The notes beneath the pieces were generated by a model. The model saw only the letters and a list, made by a program, of their open reading frames with translations. It did no database searches and was not told where the DNA came from. Below, in pieces: positions 29,045 through 39,143 of a stretch of 64,000 nucleotides of DNA. Every line of letters begins with the position of its first letter. Position 1 is the stretch's first letter. Both the position numbers and the translations under genes were made by a program. Source of the DNA: Trichomonas vaginalis G3 (lineage: Eukaryota > Parabasalia > Trichomonadida > Trichomonadidae). Location: positions 868,001-932,000 of the forward strand of contig NC_067205.1 of assembly GCF_026262505.1 (NCBI RefSeq). Reading direction: 5' to 3'.

Positions 29045-29861
29045 GAGATATAAAAATTGCTCACATTTGCTCACATTTTGGCACTTTTTTTGTACGTTTG
29101 TCAAAAAATTGTGAGGAAGATCTCACAAAAATAGTCAAAATGTGAGCAAATTTTGAGAAGTGCTCACATTTTGACATACGATTATTTTCATACGTTTTTT
29201 TGATGAATTCTAATAAAACTTCATTACCACTTTCAGAACGAAGCGTAACTTTTCAGCACGTAACGCTCTATCATGTGTAGTGACATATTATTCAAAAAAA
29301 CTCAGATTGCTTATCTTATAATAACAATTTCATTAGAAAAAATGCACGATTTCACGCTAAAACTTTGAAGCAATTCTTAAATTCGGATAAAAAATCGATA
29401 TGTATTACACTTTAAACTTCAAAAAATGGTTCAAAATTTAGACTTAGTTTATCTTAACAATATAGCAGATTTTAAGCCGAACAAGTAGGAGTAATAGAAA
29501 TAGCTCTTGAAAATAATTACAATTAGTAATATGTAAGTCAAAGTTCGAGTATTCTAATAAATAAACGTTCCGGATTTTCTTTACTACAAGAATCAATACT
29601 TAATATATAGAAGCAACAGTAAAAACTTATTAGAGATTCAAAAAGAAAGTTGACTAAAGAGAATCTTTTTATATAAGTAATTTTATTTTTTGAAATACGA
29701 GATCGAATAAACATGTATTTTATTTTATTACTATAATAATACGTTTTTACATAGTAAGAAAGTTTAGAGACTGAAATGAAATTAAAAATTGAGAAAAAAA
29801 TAAAGCTTTTCTATAAAAATTCATATTAATATATAGTATAATGATATTACAATTTATTGAT
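29045..29861 (+). repeat. Left arm of the transposon
   Basis: About 817 bp, the reverse complement of 32108-32925. Near the terminus it carries a hairpin with arms GTCAAAATGTGAGCA and TGCTCACATTTTGAC, then GACATACGATTATTTTCATA, a motif found again at 53.1 and 54.0 kb. Confidence 0.9.
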
Positions 29862-32107
29862 AGTTGTGTTAGAAAAAAGGTACATTCACTATTTTTGACA
29901 AAATTTTAAATTTTCATGGGGTTGTAAATCTTATAATAACTAGATGAATAAGGAATAAATCCCAGTATGATGTGCATCATTATATTAAACACTATATGTA
30001 AGGCTGGTGATTCTATTAACACTTATGAAGATCTATAGTATTTGAGCAGATAAATTTGATAATTTCCAAAACTCTTATATTTCAAAATTAAAGTGTGCGA
30101 ATGCATTTAAATGAGAGCAAAAAGAGATTGATGCTGTTAAAACTATGTGTTAATTTGCAATTATTTCGCATCACAAGAACTACCCAGTAAATTCGGCTAT
30201 CTTTCTTTGCAATTATTCTCCATTATACATATAATATAATGGTTAGGGTTTGAAGAAAAGTTACTAGAGAATTATTGACTTTTGAAATAATGCAGAATTT
30301 TACTTGAAGAAATCATTAATTTATGAGTTCCAAATTGCTAAGCATGACGAAGGATCATTAAATTTGCTACAATTAAATACACTTATTGCAGAATTAAGAT
30401 TTTTGAAATTAAAAGTTTGAAATATTGCCTTTTTGAATAAAAATTTAAATTTTATTATATAATCATGATAATATCTTATAGAAATTAAAAGAAAATATTT
30501 TAAACCATTCAAATATTTTGAATGTCTTATCAATTTAAAATATTAAAAGATAGCTTGATTTTATCATCATTAGTTGTTATCAAAGTTTTCTTCTTTTAAT
30601 GAACAACAGTAAATGATTTGTTAATTACTTGTCTTCCTTTTTCGCAGCAAAATCGAAAGTTATGATGATAATCTTGCTCTCAATTTTGAAACTCTCTGAT
30701 TTACAAGTAAGCATTCCTTTGGAAAAGCAGTCCTATTCTGTTTTCAAGATATTTTAAAGCCTCAATTTCATACAATGCGCAGATCTATTCGAAATTGCAA
30801 GAACTCTCAAGAAAAATGCAGCAGCAAAGAAGATTCCATAGTTTCTAGCATCAAAAATTTACAACCTTAATACAACAGTTAAAGAGAAGCTCGAAAAGAA
30901 AATATTTAACCATAAAGCTGGAAACCATTCGATATCTACTATTGGATCTAATAAAAAGTTAATTATAACATATTTAACATGCTATTTGTTGACTTTGTTC
31001 CATTATATTACCATATATATCTTTTTGAAATCTAAAATATTTTTACAATTTTAACCATGTGTTGTTGAAACCATATATCAATCTTAGCTAAAGTATAGTT
31101 TATGAGTCTGTCACCATCTAACGTATGAATTTTCAAAAATGTCAAATATGTTCATTTTTTCTGTAGATTCAGCCATAATTTCACGTTGTTATACTATTCA
31201 ACTATTATTTAATATTTTTATCGATTTAAATATATGATGAGATGCTTAGTTCTCCTGGAAATCGATTTTTAATCGCAATTTTAACTTTCCAAAAAAAATT
31301 CAAAAATAAAAATCCCTCTCAATTTTCTAAGTTTTATAACTCGCCAAATCTCTAGCCAATTTTTTTGGCCCGTATAAATATTGTTTGGCACTATATAGGG
31401 ATGCTATTTATCATATTTTCATCCCATTTTACTGTTATCGCCTAGTGAATGTACCTTTGTTAGAAAAAATATACAACTAAAATGTCAGTTTTAAAAAATT
31501 TAAAAATTATATTAAAACAATAGTCATTGAGGATGGTTAATTGCAAAAACTCAAGAAACTATCATTATCTCTCTTTGCTTAACACATCTACAACTGGAAA
31601 CATCATTCCAAATGAAGTTCCTCAGTCTCGTCAAAATTTCTCTCTCATCTACAACAAGCTTAACTCAAAACTCAAGAAACTATCATTATCTCTCTTTGCT
31701 TAACACATCTACAACTGGAAACATCATTCCAAATGTTGCATTCAAGAATCCTATTATTATTCTTTCTTTCAATCTTTTATATTTACTCTTTAAATTCTAA
31801 TATAATATAAATTCTTCATTTCCTTTGTTTAAACTTTTTTCATTTTAATACCATTTTATCAGATAGTAATTTTTGTTTTTCTCTGACCAAAAATCTTCTC
31901 AATTTAACTCCACCTTCACAAAAATTCATTGAGTTCTCTCAAAATTCTTGTATTTTTGGTATACTTAAAGTATCATCTTCAAATATTTTTTTGGAGAAAA
32001 TTGACTTTGCATAATATCGTAATACTTTTTAAGGCAGATAGATTTACCGTAAGTTGAAGAACTTTTAATTTGAACAGAAATTATTCAACAAATATTCTTT
32101 TTATTTG
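29862..32107. other. Centre of the transposon, no clear gene
   Basis: AT-rich sequence with no frame above 70 codons that looks coding. An inner inverted pair (GGTACATTCACTA near 29878 and its complement near 31443) sits inside the arms. A duplicated 68-bp block lies at 31547-31735. Confidence 0.55.
31547..31735. repeat. 68-bp direct duplication with 121-bp offset
   Basis: A block containing CTCAAGAAACTATCATTATC and ending CCAAATG occurs at about 31547-31614 and again at 31667-31735, offset by exactly 121 bp. Only two copies are present. Confidence 0.85.
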
Positions 32108-32925
32108 ATCAATAAATTGTAATATCATTATACTATATATTAATATGAATTTTTATAGAAAAGCTTTATTTTTTTCTCAATTTTTAATTTCATTTCAGTC
32201 TCTAAACTTTCTTACTATGTAAAAACGTATTATTATAGTAATAAAATAAAATACATGTTTATTCGATCTCGTATTTCAAAAAAATAAAATTACTTATATA
32301 AAAAGATTCTCTTTAGTCAACTTTCTTTTTGAATCTCTAATAAGTTTTTACTGTTGCTTCTATATATTAAGTATTGATTCTTGTAGTAAAGAAAATCCGG
32401 AACGTTTATTTATTAGAATACTCGAACTTTGACTTACATATTACTAATTGTAATTATTTTCAAGAGCTATTTCTATTACTCCTACTTGTTCGGCTTAAAA
32501 TCTGCTATATTGTTAAGATAAACTAAGTCTAAATTTTGAACCATTTTTTGAAGTTTAAAGTGTAATACATATCGATTTTTTATCCGAATTTAAGAATTGC
32601 TTCAAAGTTTTAGCGTGAAATCGTGCATTTTTTCTAATGAAATTGTTATTATAAGATAAGCAATCTGAGTTTTTTTGAATAATATGTCACTACACATGAT
32701 AGAGCGTTACGTGCTGAAAAGTTACGCTTCGTTCTGAAAGTGGTAATGAAGTTTTATTAGAATTCATCAAAAAAACGTATGAAAATAATCGTATGTCAAA
32801 ATGTGAGCACTTCTCAAAATTTGCTCACATTTTGACTATTTTTGTGAGATCTTCCTCACAATTTTTTGACAAACGTACAAAAAAAGTGCCAAAATGTGAG
32901 CAAATGTGAGCAATTTTTATATCTC
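32108..32925 (-). repeat. Right arm of the transposon
   Basis: Reverse complement of the left arm, ending GCAATTTTTATATCTC at the 8-bp duplication. Confidence 0.9.
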
Positions 32926-32933
32926 GTTTAAAT
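32926..32933. repeat. Target site duplication, right copy
   Basis: GTTTAAAT, identical to 29037-29044. Confidence 0.85.
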
Positions 32934-33467
32934 CCTGAATGGGTTAAACTTCAATTTAAAAAGGAAGACTGTGAATTATTAAATGAATATGAAAGCCAAA
33001 ATAAGCTAATGAGGTATAAATATAATGATAAAGAATATTTAATTTCATGGAATCAATGGAGTCATAATCAAAGACCTCATAAACGAGAAGAAGAAATTGA
33101 AAATAATGAAATGGAAATCATTGATGACATTAAAGAGGATGGAATTCCTAAATTTTGTAGAAAAACCTTTAGAACTAAGTTAGGAGCATATAAACGTAGA
33201 GTATTAAATCCTGAATACATAAAACATTTATTTAAAAAGGAAGACTGTGAATTATTAAACGCTAATGAATATGAAAATGCTAAATCAAAACTGAGATATA
33301 AATATATTGGAAGTGATGAAAGGTGTAAAGATAAAGATAAAGTTTATTCAGTTTCATATAATAACTGGCACACGTTAGGGATAAGAAAACATTTAGGAGA
33401 TTATGGTAAAAGTTCTGAATTCTTTAAATCTAGTATGTACGAGAGAGTAAAAGATTCACTACCATAA
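32934..33467 (+). pseudogene. Polinton B repeat-domain protein, interrupted by the transposon
   Basis: The frame right of the insertion encodes two copies of a module of about 55 residues: LNP-E, then FKKEDCELLN, an EYE segment, a YKY strand and a closing W (…SWNQW, …SYNNW). The start of the gene appears to lie left of the transposon, near 29.0 kb. The repeated module recalls the DNA-contacting repeats of some phage and giant-virus nuclease-associated proteins, but lacks their zinc cysteines. Position next to the element end would suit a DNA-binding role. The assignment is tentative. Confidence 0.6.
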
Positions 33468-33536
33468 TGAAATAAAAAAATAAAAAAATAAACTTTAAAA
33501 ATTCATGTCTCAGAATCAACATTGAACTTTAAGAAA

Positions 33537-33905
33537 CTAATGATTATTTGAATTTATGAAATCAATTATCTGATTCATTCTTTCTTCAATCTCTTCTATT
33601 CTTTTTGTTAAATCATCTATTTTCATTAATGAGGTGATTCTTGATTGAGGAATAGATTTCAAACTAACCACTCCTTTTATTTTTGAAATTTTGAATCCAT
33701 CAACTTTAAACATTTTATTCAATTTACACGTTGTCAATTCTTCAAATAATTTTTTATTATTAGCATAATAGTCATTAAATTCTTCAACAGATGAAAAAAT
33801 TTTTATTTCAGTAATTGGTTTAACAACGTTTATTTTTTGTTGAACATTTTCACTTTCATTTATTTCTTCCTCCTCTGTTTCATTTATTTTTAAAATTGGT
33901 TTCAT
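33537..33905 (-). CDS. Polinton B protein with C-terminal coiled coil (122 aa)
   Basis: ATG at 33903-33905. The N-terminus is acidic (NETEEEEINESENV). The centre contains VEEFNDYYANNKKLFEELTT and LNKMFKVDGFKISKIKGVVS, a helix-strand pattern that could bind DNA. The C-terminus DDLTKRIEEIEERMNQIIDF is a short coiled coil, so it probably forms a dimer or trimer. Divergent from the 33972 gene across 66 bp. Function unknown. Confidence 0.6.
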   Translation of the reverse strand: MKPILKINETEEEEINESENVQQKINVVKPITEIKIFSSVEEFNDYYANNKKLFEELTTCKLNKMFKVDGFKISKIKGVVSLKSIPQSRITSLMKIDDLTKRIEEIEERMNQIIDFINSNNH

Positions 33906-33971
33906 TTATCATTAAATAAAAATTAGAATATAAGTGATGAAATATATTTTTTAATTAATATTAAATCAGAA

Positions 33972-34208
33972 ATGGCGGCAGGATTCTTTAAAAAATTATG
34001 GGATGGAATTAAGAAAGCTGCGGGTTGGGTTCATAAAAATATTATTAAACCTGTTGCAAACTTTTTGGCACCAGTAGCGAAAACGGCAGGAACTATCATA
34101 GGTGGAGTATTAGGTACTAAAGCAGGTAATCCGGCGATGGGAGCACAAGCAGGTAACGCAATTGGTGGAATAGCTGAAGGAATACTTAATAAAATAGGAG
34201 GTAGATAG
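33972..34208 (+). CDS. Amphipathic Gly-rich virion-like protein (78 aa)
   Basis: The product starts MAAGFFKKLWDGIKKAAGWV, a strongly amphipathic, basic helix, then turns into a Gly/Ala-rich hydrophobic stretch (VAKTAGTIIGGVLGTKAGNP) and ends KIGGR. The 34233 gene on the opposite strand begins MAAGIFKKLWDKVKRGAHKV, so the two are inverted paralogues facing each other tail to tail. Proteins with this design disrupt membranes in adenovirus-like virions; a membrane-penetration role is inferred from design alone. Confidence 0.65.
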   Translation: MAAGFFKKLWDGIKKAAGWVHKNIIKPVANFLAPVAKTAGTIIGGVLGTKAGNPAMGAQAGNAIGGIAEGILNKIGGR

Positions 34209-34232
34209 TGGAAAAATAAATAAATATTATTT

Positions 34233-34448
34233 TTATCTTAGTATCGGTTGAAGTCTTTGATAAACTTTTTCTCCTTTATTTAATACTTCTCTTATTGGGG
34301 CAGCTTTTGGCGTTATTGATTCAGCAATGTCACTAATTGCTTCTTTATTCTTAAATATCCAATTTGCTCCTTTCTTCATTGTTTCCCAAACTTTATGCGC
34401 TCCTCTTTTTACTTTATCCCACAGTTTCTTAAATATACCTGCAGCCAT
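34233..34448 (-). CDS. Amphipathic basic protein (71 aa), paralogue of 33972
   Basis: ATG at 34446-34448. The first 20 residues, MAAGIFKKLWDKVKRGAHKV, match the start of the 33972 product at most positions. The rest (WETMKKGANWIFKNKEAISD) is helical and basic, without the Gly-rich stretch. The two genes converge with 24 bp between stops. They probably arose by inverted duplication. Possible virion membrane-active or DNA-condensing protein. Confidence 0.65.
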   Translation of the reverse strand: MAAGIFKKLWDKVKRGAHKVWETMKKGANWIFKNKEAISDIAESITPKAAPIREVLNKGEKVYQRLQPILR

Positions 34449-34517
34449 AGTTGATTATTTCATTAAAATTAAAAATTCATTTTCATCTTTTAATTTTGAT
34501 TTTTTATTTATTAATAA

Positions 34518-36158
34518 ATGACGACTAACTATTTGGTGCCAAACACTAAACCGATTAATGGAAATGTGTTTCATTCATTCAAAAAGATAAATGAAATATT
34601 CGCAAAGAATGACGGTAGAAGATATTATAGAGAACTTGAAAGTTCATGCTATGACTCTGATGCTCCATATTTTGATGATAAACAAACTCATTTAAGAATT
34701 ACAAATCCGGCTCATGATGTGAACCAATTAGGTGACACATATATTAAACGCAAAGTTAAAGCAACTCTAGTTTCAAATAAAGCTTTCACATGTGATGCCG
34801 CTTTTAAATGCATGCGTTTATTCGTTGGTTACAAATCATCAAATCAAAGCTTTAAACAATTAGAAGTAGAAACCGAAAGAGGTGATGCCGGTTATCTTCA
34901 GATGGATTGCGCCCGTGAATCTTTCGCATTTGCAACATATAAACCAAAATCAGAAAGGAAAGTTAAAAAGTTTGTTCATTCGTTATATAATAATGTTCAA
35001 AAATATGATAACTCAGTATGTGGTAAATATATTGACCCTTCAGAAGTTTTCAAGAACGCAAATGAAGAAGTTGATATCACTTTTGATATGATTATTCCGG
35101 TAAATGATTTGTTAGCATTTCAAGCGTTCGATGATTATCCTAAATCATTTGGTGATATCATTCTTAAATATTATGTTTTCAGGGATACTTTAGTATTTTG
35201 TCAGGTTGACCCGTTAAGAGTTGCTGATTTACAAAATTACGTTTATGAAAAGATAACTGATGAAAATTATGAAAAGATTATGAATCATGTTTATAAATAT
35301 GATCGCAAATTCCAACAAATCGGACTTCCTGCCAAATTAATTACAAGCTTAGCCGCTACATCTGCTGACGCAACAGTTGATGAGGTTATTATTTCATGCA
35401 CAAAGATGGAAGTTTTAGAGGATAAATGCATTACACCAGGATACGGTTTAATTGAAGAATCAGTTAAAGCAATACCACGTTTATTCAGTAAGGAAGATCC
35501 ATTCATGATTCCAGCTCAACATATTGACGTTCGTTCACTAAATGGAGGTTGCATCACTCCTGAAGGTATCAGCTCAGATTTCTCATACGCTCTTCATAAT
35601 GTTACAGATGTTGTGTTAACATTTCCGAAGAATGCAATGCAAAGAACGGTTTTAGAAAATCCAATGCTTCGAGGTCTTCAGGTCACTATAGATTCCAGAA
35701 ACTTCCCCGATCAAGCGATGTCCACAGTGGGTGACATATTCTTTACACGCATGCTTCAAGCTTCTGATTTAGATGGAGTGAATGAATGCACAGAAGAATA
35801 CGAGGACTCATTAACTAGACCACTGAATGCAGATGATGGCACGCCATTAGCTAGAACATGGAAAGACCAAACTTCATTCTTATGCACTATTCCAGTTCAA
35901 CGTGATGGAGCGGGTATATTCTTTGATGGATTAGAAACTTTCAACTCACAAGTTACAGTACAAGTGAAAGCTTATCCAATCATTCAGGGTGAAAATGACA
36001 CTTACTGTTCAAAGGTGACAAATCCTCCTCAGGTTTGGTTTACTAGGACTACGTATTGGACATGGACACCGGATGAAGGTTTGAAATATCATCCAACAGG
36101 TACACCACCACAGTATAGAAGTTCATATGATGAAATATTGATGAATAGAAATGTTTAA
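34518..36158 (+). CDS. Polinton major capsid protein (double jelly-roll)
   Basis: An open frame of 546 residues right after a T-rich leader. The sequence is beta-rich in two successive halves: about 80-240 (RKVKATLVSNKAF, CMRLFVGYKSSN, ITFDMIIPVNDLLAF, ILKYYVFRDTLVF) and about 280-525 (EVIISCTKMEVL, FSYALHNVTDVVLTFP, MLRGLQVTIDSRNFP, VTVQVKAYPIIQ). This fits the two jelly rolls of Polinton major capsid proteins, whose usual length is similar. It precedes the packaging ATPase, as expected for the morphogenesis module. No fold search could be run, so the call rests on length, beta pattern and context. The gene appears whole. Confidence 0.75.
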   Translation: MTTNYLVPNTKPINGNVFHSFKKINEIFAKNDGRRYYRELESSCYDSDAPYFDDKQTHLRITNPAHDVNQLGDTYIKRKVKATLVSNKAFTCDAAFKCMRLFVGYKSSNQSFKQLEVETERGDAGYLQMDCARESFAFATYKPKSERKVKKFVHSLYNNVQKYDNSVCGKYIDPSEVFKNANEEVDITFDMIIPVNDLLAFQAFDDYPKSFGDIILKYYVFRDTLVFCQVDPLRVADLQNYVYEKITDENYEKIMNHVYKYDRKFQQIGLPAKLITSLAATSADATVDEVIISCTKMEVLEDKCITPGYGLIEESVKAIPRLFSKEDPFMIPAQHIDVRSLNGGCITPEGISSDFSYALHNVTDVVLTFPKNAMQRTVLENPMLRGLQVTIDSRNFPDQAMSTVGDIFFTRMLQASDLDGVNECTEEYEDSLTRPLNADDGTPLARTWKDQTSFLCTIPVQRDGAGIFFDGLETFNSQVTVQVKAYPIIQGENDTYCSKVTNPPQVWFTRTTYWTWTPDEGLKYHPTGTPPQYRSSYDEILMNRNV

Positions 36159-36182
36159 AATTATAAATTTATTTTTGATTAA

Positions 36183-37009
36183 ATGGATTTAAATTCATCC
36201 ACCCCTTATGAAGAATTAGCAGGAGTATATAATACATACGTAGATGATATGATTAATGAAGCATTGAGTGATAATAGAAATGCTCTATCTAAGGAAAAAT
36301 TAATGAAAATTCCATATTCTGAATGTTACTTAAATTCAATCACTGCAGCAATTGGTAAACAAAATAAAGGTAAAACATTAACGATATTAAAACAAATTAT
36401 CATTATTGCTAACACTTCCCCCATTCACATGTGTTAATTTATATCAACCGTTCAGGTTCACCTTCAGATGATACATTTGAATCTTTAAAGCATTTAATCA
36501 AAATTCCAATTATTTATTTATCACAAGAAGAAGCAGAAGATTATTTAAAAAACTTTTTAATGTATAAAGAATTATATAATACAATCAAGAAGCAAGGATT
36601 AGAGGATAAAATTATTGATAAACAACGGGATGAATTATTTGAAACACTTTCTATTTCAAATTTTGATAGAGAATTTTTGCATTCACTCATTTTTCTAGAT
36701 GATGCGGTGAAATCAAAACTAATAACAAATGAGAAATCATATTTTAATCAGTTATTAACTCAATGTCGACACATTCAGTGTTCATTCTTTATGGCTGTTT
36801 AATACTTCAAAGCATTAAGCACAAACATTAAATCAAATCTATCAACCCTTTTCATTTTCAGTGGGTTTAGTCGTCAACAGTTGAACGTTATGCTTTATCA
36901 AGTGAATTTACCAATGAGCATTAATGAACTTTACACACAATATCAGCAATTAGGTGAACATGGAAAAATAATAGTTGATTTAAATAAAGGAAGTGTTAAA
37001 TTTGATTAA
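36183..37009 (+). pseudogene. A32/FtsK-type packaging ATPase, broken
   Basis: The locus encodes a Walker A motif GKQNKGKTLT near 36350-36380 and a Walker B-like IFLDDA near 36690-36710, followed by CRHIQCSFFMAV, the sensor strand of HerA/FtsK packaging ATPases, and a C-terminal region with INELYTQYQQLGEHGKIIVD. Order and spacing match the packaging ATPase locus of Polinton A. It follows the capsid gene. The locus has about two breaks. Confidence 0.75.
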
Positions 37010-37049
37010 CTTTTTATAATTAATTTTTATTTTTTATTTATAATTAAAC

Positions 37050-37949
37050 ATGACAGAAATAGCAAATCTTCTACAGGTTCCATTAAAACAAGGGACAAAC
37101 AAAAAGGGTGCATATAATAGAACTATGAAAGTTCCTGATGGAATGAAAGAATTAGTTCATATTGTTGCTGGTCTTCAAAAAGATGTTAAACAAATGAGAA
37201 ACGTTTTAACATTACCAGAAGCTCAAGCATATGCCAAACGTCATGGTCCAAATTGGGAAGCACACGAAGCAGACATTACGGGTCCAAATGGAAAACCTGA
37301 TGGTATAAATGAAGTTTTCGTTACTGATGGTCAAGGTAATATTAAAGTCATAAATGGTTACAAATTAACTATAACTGATTATCCTAAACGTAAAGCATAT
37401 AATGAACGTTATCCTATGCAATTTGATGAAAATGGAAAAGCTGTTAAACAACACATTGGAGAAGGTGAAAATGGTCCAATGTATTCATACCGTCATAATC
37501 CATATTCTTATTTCAATGAAGAATTAAATGCTGTTGAAGAGGGACCGGATGGATTACCACGATATTCTAACCAGTTTGATGGTCAATATGCAAATATTAG
37601 ACCTGAAATTTCAGCTAAGAAATTCTTTAAAGTTGCTTTATTCGATCCAGTTTTCGCAAATGTTAAAGATGAACTTAAACAGCAATTCCAACCAATTATA
37701 GTAGCAAGAATTGCATCAGGTGCTTTATCTCAAGCATTCAAAGATTTAATTAAGAAACCATTATATCAGCAACGAGGTTTAACTTATGATTTAGTTAAGG
37801 AATCAGATAAAAGAAAATTTGAGAAATCAGATGATTATAAGAATGCAATTAATGAATATATTCGGTCTATTAATTTCGATGAAACAGCTAAAAATCAACT
37901 TCATGAACAAATACAGGGAATAATAGATTCAAAAGTTCCAGCAAAATAA
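37050..37949 (+). CDS. Polinton B protein of 299 aa, probably virion-associated
   Basis: The intact frame starts [20 protein letters not shown]. It contains a helical N-terminal part ([20 protein letters not shown]), a central Gly/Tyr/Asn-rich region ([39 protein letters not shown]) and a helical C-terminus. No homologue is seen in Polinton A, unless it is the coiled-coil locus at 3419-6625, with which I see no sequence match. Placement between the packaging ATPase and other virion genes suggests a structural protein. Family not recognised. Confidence 0.65.
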   Translation: MTEIANLLQVPLKQGTNKKGAYNRTMKVPDGMKELVHIVAGLQKDVKQMRNVLTLPEAQAYAKRHGPNWEAHEADITGPNGKPDGINEVFVTDGQGNIKVINGYKLTITDYPKRKAYNERYPMQFDENGKAVKQHIGEGENGPMYSYRHNPYSYFNEELNAVEEGPDGLPRYSNQFDGQYANIRPEISAKKFFKVALFDPVFANVKDELKQQFQPIIVARIASGALSQAFKDLIKKPLYQQRGLTYDLVKESDKRKFEKSDDYKNAINEYIRSINFDETAKNQLHEQIQGIIDSKVPAK

Positions 37950-37980
37950 AAGTTTAAATATTTTTTTTATTCGATTATAA

Positions 37981-38289
37981 ATGAGAAGACGTTTCACTAG
38001 TCAAAAGAACACTAACGCAAAAGCAGAGATTACGGTTGGTTATAACGTAAATGATGATAAATCACGAATTATTCAAAATGTTAAAGTTAATGTTAGCCCT
38101 GAATTAACAAGGTCAGCAACTCAACCAAATTTATTAATTCGTGACTTACCGAAGAATGAGAATGAAGAAAACCATGAGAATGGAGACCCAATCATTTTAT
38201 CTGAACCCGGTAAAGAACCTGTTGAAATTCCCACTTATCCAACATACCCCCACCTCTTTCATCAAACATCGAGAACCCATATAAAATAG
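37981..38289 (+). CDS. Small disordered Polinton protein (102 aa)
   Basis: Begins MRRRFTSQKNTNAKAEITVG and is rich in Asn, Glu and Pro with a PVEIPTYPTYPH stretch near the end. It corresponds in position and composition to the 8622 gene of Polinton A, whose product has QPTYPEV at a similar place. Both precede the SCCG-motif gene. The basic start could contact DNA or the capsid. It may be incomplete at its 3' end. Confidence 0.55.
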   Translation: MRRRFTSQKNTNAKAEITVGYNVNDDKSRIIQNVKVNVSPELTRSATQPNLLIRDLPKNENEENHENGDPIILSEPGKEPVEIPTYPTYPHLFHQTSRTHIK

Positions 38290-38306
38290 ACATTAATTCT
38301 GAATTA

Positions 38307-38648
38307 ATGAAAATTTACCGTGATATAATAATTAATAATTATGATTCAATAATAAATTTAATTGACCAATCCGGTTTAATTATTTTACCTTATGAATCAT
38401 TAATTCACATTATCGCCATTCTTTGTGATGTTCAAGATTCAGACGTTAAGATTCAATTTTTCATAGATGATGAGGTTTCATGCTGCGGAACAGTTGCAAA
38501 AATAAATCCTATAAAGGATATTAGCACAATTAAGATATCAAAGAATGGAACAACAACTGAACTTCATTTAACATATAATGATATTTATAATAAAATAGTT
38601 GATGAATATAAAATATCACTTGAAAAATTCTTTGTTAAGGCTATTTAA
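38307..38648 (+). CDS. Small SCCG-motif protein (113 aa)
   Basis: The product has a helical first half (YESLIHIIAILCDVQDSDVK), then DDEVSCCGTVAKINPIKDIS and beta-like strands with TTTELHLTYNDI. It is homologous to the 8927 product of Polinton A, which has DISCCGVSYN at the same place. Conservation of the adjacent cysteines while the rest diverges suggests that they matter, either as a disulphide or a metal site. It overlaps the end of the convergent 38645 gene by 4 bp. Confidence 0.68.
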   Translation: MKIYRDIIINNYDSIINLIDQSGLIILPYESLIHIIAILCDVQDSDVKIQFFIDDEVSCCGTVAKINPIKDISTIKISKNGTTTELHLTYNDIYNKIVDEYKISLEKFFVKAI

Positions 38649-39124
38649 TATTCAAGCATTAACATTATCGAATAATAATCCTTTGAATCATAATCAATAA
38701 TAATTGACCTTTCACCAGTTTCTATCGTTTGTTTTATTTCTTTTTGTTCCCCACTATCTGGATCGGTCATTGTAATTGTTTTTGTTATAGTATCAGCTTT
38801 ATCTTTAACTTCAATCTTTTTTCCATCAGGATATTTAAACCAAAATTCCAAAAATTCGATGTTGTCAATCTGTTCATATTTTAATCTATCAATTACATTT
38901 TTAATACCATCTGAAAATCTTATGAAATGGTCATTATATGGGTTTGATTGAACTAAATTTGAATGAAGTGAAATATAACCTGTTGATGAATATGACACTG
39001 ACTCATATTTTCTGAAAACACTAAAATTTATAACATGAATGAATTTCTTATTCGTTGAATTTATGAATTCTTGAGGTAATCTTATTCTAGTTTTATTTAT
39101 CACCGGAAAATAACGCTTTACCAT
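38645..39124 (-). CDS. Polinton B protein (159 aa), possible capsid-associated
   Basis: I use the ATG at 39122-39124 (MVKRYFPVINKTRIRLPQEF); the frame upstream has no ATG. The product has alternating hydrophobic strands (KKFIHVINFSVFRKYESVSY, STGYISLHSNLVQSN), suggesting a beta sandwich. The C-terminal half contains IEFLEFWFKYPDGKKIEVKD and IIIDYDSKDYYSIMLMLEY. The length and beta pattern would suit a minor capsid or penton-like protein. Its start is 19 bp from the divergent 39144 start. Confidence 0.6.
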   Translation of the reverse strand: MVKRYFPVINKTRIRLPQEFINSTNKKFIHVINFSVFRKYESVSYSSTGYISLHSNLVQSNPYNDHFIRFSDGIKNVIDRLKYEQIDNIEFLEFWFKYPDGKKIEVKDKADTITKTITMTDPDSGEQKEIKQTIETGERSIIIDYDSKDYYSIMLMLEY

Positions 39125-39143
39125 ATTTTTAATCGTAATAAAA

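Larger units (their letters stand above)
29045..32925. mobile_element. Long-inverted-repeat DNA transposon, no transposase seen
   Basis: A 3.88-kb unit with arms of about 817 bp (29045-29861 and 32108-32925) that are nearly identical and inverted, starting GAGATATAAAAATTGCTCAC. An exact 8-bp duplication GTTTAAAT flanks it. The 2.25-kb centre has only short frames and no recognisable transposase, so the copy looks non-autonomous. An 8-bp duplication fits hAT-like elements, and long arms fit MULE or fold-back elements; I cannot decide. It sits inside a gene of Polinton B and therefore inserted later. Near-identical arms indicate recent movement or arm-to-arm conversion. Confidence 0.85.

Noticed and set aside
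30321-30533. 70-codon frame in the centre of the transposon as a transposase
   Set aside because: It is short, Asn/Phe/Ile-rich by AT bias and has no catalytic motif.
29045-32925. Inverted arms of 817 bp as terminal repeats of Polinton B
   Set aside because: They enclose only 2.25 kb without Polinton genes and have their own 8-bp duplication inside a Polinton gene.
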